From positions 434,001-498,000 of the forward strand of contig MU858047.1 in NCBI GenBank assembly GCA_033297075.1: DNA of 64,000 nt, read 5' to 3'. The notes beneath the pieces were generated by a model that did no database searches, was not told the origin of the DNA, and saw only the letters and a list, made by a program, of their open reading frames with translations. Within the stretch, counting starts at the first letter, position 1, and every line of letters starts with the position of its first letter. Of this stretch, positions 59,072-64,000 are shown one piece after another. The translations under genes and the position numbers were made by a program. Source of the stretch: Rhypophila decipiens. Lineage: Eukaryota; Ascomycota; Sordariomycetes; Sordariales; Naviculisporaceae.

Positions 59072-59955
59072 GAGGACGAAGGAGCCTGCGGTGGCGCTCG
59101 AGCAGAAGAGGGATTCCTAGTTCAGATTTGGGCAGGGAAACGGAACAGAACCTAGATGAGGAAGGTAGGTAACTATTTGTTCCTGTTCACCTACCTGGAG
59201 TTGGATACTTGATTGTATAACAATATGTATTATATTTATTGTCATTGTATGATATACATACCACGGCTAGACGAGGTAGATATGGACGGATAAATCTTGT
59301 GTAAAGGTACGTAATGGGCTATTATCAACTACCTGCCTGCCTGCCTGCTTGAATAGAATAGAAGATAGTTGTATTTTTAGTAGACCCTGGTCATTGTTGG
59401 ACATGGGACAGACTTCAGAAATAAAACACAGCAGTTCTGGAACAGAAAGTCCTCGATGAGTACACAATCTGGTCACTATCATGATGGTCTGTCATCATCT
59501 CTCATTGCGATTGTCAAGGCCAAATATCGACTTGGTCTTCTCAAGAAATCAGTTAGCTAGGTAGGTCAAACCATCTATTGATTGCCATATTTGCAGCCTC
59601 CTGTGACGATATCCACCACTAGCTACAAAGGCAGAGAAAGGGCAGTCGGATGATTATATATATGCCTGAAAGACAAACAAGTAATCCCTGTTGTTAACTC
59701 ATGAGCAGATGCCTTGTACATAGATAGGTATGAAGCGTGCCATGATATAAGCCACAAACACATTTTCCGCCCAAACAAAAGCCAAGATATCCTCTCCATT
59801 CATAGTTGATGTATTGCAATAACCTCCCGCCCTTATAGACCGCCAAATTGAAGCGTTGTTCGTCAGATGTGAAAAAGCTAAAGAATGGAAAAAGAATAAA
59901 CAGAAAAGCCCAATCAAGCAAGAAGCTTAAGTCGTGCAGATGCAGGTACTCTATG
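59072..59955. other. convergent 3' spacer of PET127 and UBC6
   Basis: About 880 bases between two gene ends. It has a CCTG-type tract near 59331-59348. No gene seen. Confidence 0.45.
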
Positions 59956-61214
59956 CTAAAACAAGATAACCTTGATGATCAGAGCTGCTAAAAGGACCCC
60001 GAGTATGACAATCAACCGATCCACCCGAACGTTGATCGGATCCTCACGGTACGATGCCGCCGCCGCGGCTTGTCGTTCTCGTTGGAGACGCTCCTGCTGG
60101 CGTTGAATCATCATGGCTGGTATCTGTTGCGGGTTGACCCGCGAGGGCGGTATTGGAAAGGGCGGTGTGAGTTGTGCAGGTCCTCGCGGGGGTACACCCG
60201 GTTGTCGTTGTTGCTCTTGTGAAGAAGATGATGACGCTTGCTGTGATGTTGCTTCTGGTTGCTGTGCAAATACCGCCCTCCGTCTGGGGACTCGGACACC
60301 GTCGTATCGAGAAATCGAGTCTAATGGGTCGGTAGGGATGAACCCCTCTGTTAGCTCGTCCGTCTCGGAGTCGTAGTCGTCGTCATTTTGTAGTGTCTGT
60401 TCTGTAGGTCCCGGCTGTGGAATCGGCGCATGTGCTGGGTTGGTTGTGGGAGGTGTCGTTGTCGCAGCGCCGGAGCCGTCGGCCTTCTTGGAGGCAGCAC
60501 CCTCTAGCTCGTCGCGCCAGGCCAACTTCAATTCACTAGGGACTTCTTCTGCAGACGCCTTGGAGCTGCCCGATCCTCCGCTGGCAGCCTCATACTCCTG
60601 TGCAGCCTTCTCGCACTCTTCCATGATCTCGCCATTGGTCTTTGCGCACACACTGCACCGGAACCCTTTCGACTCGGTAGCTAGCCGTCGGCGTACTTCG
60701 TCGGTTGTCTCAAGGCCGCCCAGCTGACCTTTTGAATCCGTCTCCATGAAGGAACGCAGAGCGACGAGAGCGGTGCGGACGCCCCACGCCGGCTGCCATG
60801 TCTCCTCGTGGTGACCGCTGATGGACAAGCAGATCTCGCGATTGGTCTCGAAGCGACCCGAGGGCGTTACGAAGCGGAAAGACGGCGGACGCAGCGGATA
60901 CATGGCTGGCAGCACGATGCGACCGTGGTAGATGCCGCCGGCAAACGCCGAGCTCGGCGGGCCCTTGAGAGTGAAATGCCATTCGAACAAGTCGTTTTCG
61001 AGAGGCACGGCTGTGTAATCTGCTGACGGCGACGAGGATAGTTCTTGCGCTTCGCGGACTGCAGGAGTTATCAGTAAATCCAACTTTGTACCTCTCAGCC
61101 GTTACGGCATCAAGTTAACCATCAAGGTTGTTGAGACAGAAAGCAAGGGCGCATGGGGGGCTTACGAATGCGACGGATAGTGGGGGACTTGGAGTTGAAC
61201 TTGGGAGTCGCCAT
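59956..61214 (-). CDS. UBC6: ubiquitin-conjugating enzyme E2 of the ER membrane (Ubc6/UBE2J-like)
   Basis: It transfers ubiquitin in endoplasmic-reticulum-associated degradation, working with the Doa10-type ligase. Exons 61166-61214 and 59956-61058, joined over a 107-base intron (GTAAGC to CTGCAG), give 383 residues. The UBC fold is at residues 5-165, with F-E-W-H-F, Y-P-L-R-P-P-S-F and T-P-S-G-R-F. The catalytic cysteine is Cys93 in N-R-E-I-C-L-S. As in other Ubc6 proteins the usual H-P-N motif before it is absent. The tail is Ser/Gln/Pro-rich with many acidic residues, followed by one C-terminal hydrophobic segment (about residues 361-381, L-I-V-I-L-G-V-L-L-A-A-L-I-I). This makes it a tail-anchored protein with the enzyme in the cytosol. 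The start was chosen because the short first exon supplies the S-P-T-I-R-R helix typical of the family. Confidence 0.93.
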
Positions 61215-62417
61215 TGCGCCTGCGCTGGACAGTAAGAGCGCTGGATGGTCGGAGAGATAGGTTGAATATAGTTATTGTGTAGGAGCAGACGGCAAGAATG
61301 GGCAAGAATGAGTGAGGATATGGCGAAAGAGGTCGGTGGTTGGTTTGAAATGATGACGCTGTGCAAGGTTCGGCCGAATAGCTGCTGATGTTAAAGCTGC
61401 CAGGTTGCAACAACCTCCCGCCAGCGATTCAGCCCCGCCAAACACGGACGAACGGTCAGCTGTCAGAGATCACTTTGATTGAATTTCGGAATTCGAAGAA
61501 CAGTTTTATACGTCATGTTTTATCCGACAAGTTCGAACATTAATTTATCGTGCCACCACTGATATTATATGAAATTGAGAAGACAAAGACAGGTCTATAC
61601 TGTATGTACCCCAGATAATCAGATAAGTAGCCCCAGGTAGCTCTAACTTTTGTATCCATGCACTGTGGAGAGCCACAACGGCTCCTGTACTTTAGTGGGG
61701 CCGGTGCGGGAGCCAAGACCGGTCGATCATTGCAAAAAGGCCCGGCCCCGCACCGGTGAAGGACCCGATCCGTTGGTGGTTTGCGGACAAGAATACTTCA
61801 TCGCAGCTTCCTACACATCCGTGTGGCTCTGCAAAAATGACGGATAAAAATATTACCTACGCTCTGGTGTTATCGATATCTCCAAGAGATTGGCCATGTC
61901 TGGTACAATATGAAAGCTCCATGTGCCGGCTTCACGGTAGCTGATTGTATATAATATTCGTGTATGCCTCTGTGTGCCAGAATTCTGCAGCATCATTGCC
62001 TGAGCTTCATGGAAACACAAAATGACAAGCAATAAATGGCGTACAAACATGCTTTCGAAGAATGCCCGTCACTTCCTCATGACCCGTCAGATATGGCTCT
62101 CCACCTTCTCAGTGCCCTGTCTGCCGATTTGTAGTAATTTGCTGGCTCGAAGTTGGGAAGGAGCCACGGGTCATTTGCTCCCACGGCACCTTCCCAACAC
62201 ACCGACCACACTCTGCCCGGGCAGTGGGCAAAAAAATCTTCTACAGAAGCCGTCCCTGCACACTCCGAGTCCTCCCTCTCTTCTCCCTCTCGCACACTCT
62301 CTCAACTTCCTCTCCCCCACACTGCGACTCTTCTCTGAGACATCCCTCTCATTCATCAATCGACTTGCACCAGCGGACGACTTTCAAGTCGATTTCTGCT
62401 GCTTGCAGGTGGCCAAG
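61215..62417. promoter_or_regulatory. shared promoter region, UBC6 and zinc-finger gene
   Basis: 1.2 kb between divergent starts. A C/T-rich tract at about 62262-62345 lies just upstream of the zinc-finger ATG and is typical of fungal transcription start regions. No gene seen. Confidence 0.5.
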
Positions 62418-63707
62418 ATGACGACTGTCTTGTGCGAAATCTGCAACTTCGAGTCCGCCAATCGAGAAATCCTCATCACCCACTGGCAGGAGGAGGAGCG
62501 TAAGGGAAATGGCCATTTACATTGCACTCTGTGCGTCAAGGTCTTCCGCAGCTACGGGGGCTGGGATATCCACCGTCGTAATGTGAGTTTAGCATCCATC
62601 GCAGCCCATTCCCAGTTGTCCTGAAAACAAGCATCTAACCAACCCCCTCCATAGTTCCATGCCGCGAAGCAGAACCTAACCTGTCCCGGCTGTCACGACA
62701 CCTTCTCCCGTGTCGGTGGCCTCATCGACCACATCGAGAAGGACGCATGCAAGGGCATCAAGAATGTCCAGCTCGACGATCGCCGCGAGGAAAAGCTTGC
62801 ATTTGCAAGAGAGCTGCAGCGCCGCCACTATGGATTGGACCCCGACGCCGATGATGATAAAGCTGCGTCCATCATCGCCGAAAGTGTCTGCACCTCCGAC
62901 AAGGGTCCGGCCAACTTCAGCAAGTATCTGTCCAAGATCGAGATAGGTGTAAGCCAACTTGGCCTTTCTGCGATTCGCCCGGGAGCAGAAGACACCATGC
63001 GTCCCAACCCGCTCCTCTTCCGCAAGCAGGAGAGAGACTTCCCCGAGCTTCCCAGTCAGAAGCAGCGAGCTGTGCCCACTGAGCCTGTCCAGGGTAATCC
63101 GGCATCCAACAACGATCCCTGGGCCGAGAAGAGAAATCTCTTCCCAAATGCACCACTCGCGGTCCGACCCGCGACCCAACAGCCTGAGGCTATCCAGCAG
63201 CCGGCAACATTCACCCAGACTGTCTGGGAGGATTGGGATCCCAATAACCCCAGATTCAGAGCCCAGAACCACTATAACAAGTTCACTGGCAGTTACAAGT
63301 GTCCTCACCCCCGTTGCCCCAAGAGCTTTGGCAGCGGAAACGCTCTTGTCACGCACATCTCAGCTGCCCATCGCAAGAACGCTATCCGCGTCGAGTGTCC
63401 GACATGCCTGAGAAAATTCGACAGTATTACTGCTCTCACTCAGCATGCCGAGTCACAAGCGAACAAGTGCAATGTCAGAGAGACGGACGAGTACCGGCAA
63501 TTTATGGACCAGCTCAGCGGAGGGATCGTCGACACTGCAGAGAAGCACGCCGATGGCACCAACAAGTACACAGTTCCGGAGGACGCTGTGCGTGCATTTG
63601 GCCCTCAACAGCTGTGGGAGCGGGCGCAGAAAGCCAAACAGGACCGACTTGAGAGGGAGCTCGAGAGGCTGAAGAATTATGTTCCCGAAAATGTCAACTG
63701 GGATTGA
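62418..63707 (+). CDS. C2H2-type zinc-finger protein, unknown role
   Basis: Exons 62418-62582 and 62655-63707, joined over a 72-base intron with GTGAGT and TATAG, give 405 residues. I see five finger-like units: C-E-I-C near residue 6, C-T-L-C then H near 37-52, C-P-G-C-H with a later H and C near 65-82, C-P-H-P-R-C with H-x5-H near 290, and C-P-T-C with H near 320-335. The spacing of the first and third is irregular. The middle is linker-like with some basic stretches, and the C terminus ends in a charged helix with E-R-E-L-E-R-L. The architecture suits an RNA- or DNA-binding protein, but the target is unknown. A short in-frame stretch around 62943-62990 has GTGTAAG and could be an alternative intron. 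I keep it as coding since the frame is open. Confidence 0.8.
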
Positions 63708-64000
63708 GGAACTAGGACCGCCGCATGGGATGGGCAACGGACTAAATGGAGAATGTAAAATATCAGTAACAAGATGAGCGGGATGACAGAAGAGAGCGAT
63801 AGATTCAGATTTAGTTCAAGCACGAAGAACCAGGGGACGAATTCATTGCACTATTGATGTATCCAATTGATATGTGTATTGCAAAGTAGAGTGACAGAGC
63901 ATCAAAAAGGGAATCAATGCCTGGTGAGAACGATTGAAGTGAAGTTAGAGAACATGTTGTGGAGAGGGAGGTTTGACAGGTGACATCCAGAGGCTCAACA
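63708..64000 (+). other. 3' flank of the zinc-finger gene
   Basis: AT-rich, probable 3' untranslated region. No new gene begins before the end of the window. Confidence 0.5.

Noticed and set aside
1..64000. CRISPR arrays, operons, ribosome binding sites, prophage
   Set aside because: Spliced genes and fungal protein families show this is eukaryotic nuclear DNA, and no such array is present.

Overview
This window is nuclear DNA of a filamentous ascomycete, most likely a Sordariomycete. The evidence is gene content (ATG2, UBP3, UBC6, PET127, a Sae2/Ctp1-type protein, a Gis2/byr3 zinc-knuckle protein, a cytochrome b5-acyl-CoA dehydrogenase fusion), short introns of 50-110 nt with GTAAGT-like donors, CTAAC/CTGAC branch sites and CAG acceptors, and long gene-poor spacers rich in microsatellites and GTAC-type motifs. 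I cannot fix the genus.

Layout. 1-13436 is a gene-poor stretch where I see no supportable gene. 13577-16211 is a decayed LINE-type reverse transcriptase. It is followed by a homopolymer and N gap (16356-16441) whose flanks look like two noisy reads of the same locus. 16652-18203 can be read as a seven-exon plus-strand gene whose largest intron holds a complete small antisense gene (17164-17681). 18784-20032 is a hypothetical protein gene with a one-base frameshift. 20033-25402 is another gene-poor spacer.

From 25.4 kb the window is ordinary gene-bearing chromosome: ATG2 (-, 25403-31714), a flavin amine oxidase (-, 33230-34932), a hypothetical gene (-, 36341-36939), a secreted glycine-rich protein (+, 37306-37833), another hypothetical gene (-, 38318-38771), cytochrome b5/acyl-CoA dehydrogenase (+, 39658-41287), GIS2-like (-, 42458-43774), SAE2/CTP1-like (+, 47263-49449), UBP3 (+, 50693-53802), PET127 (+, 54800-59071), UBC6 (-, 59956-61214) and a C2H2 zinc-finger protein (+, 62418-63707, including its stop).

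The genes are individually transcribed housekeeping genes and I see no biosynthetic cluster. Three of them touch protein or organelle turnover (ATG2, UBP3, UBC6), which may be coincidence. The most interesting places are the nested antisense gene, the intron-bearing reverse transcriptase relic, the pseudo-duplication around the gap, the GC-AG intron and 20-nt microexon in the GIS2-like gene, the repeat expansions in PET127, the interstitial telomeric repeat at 36055, and two related-looking small genes flanking the glycine-rich gene.
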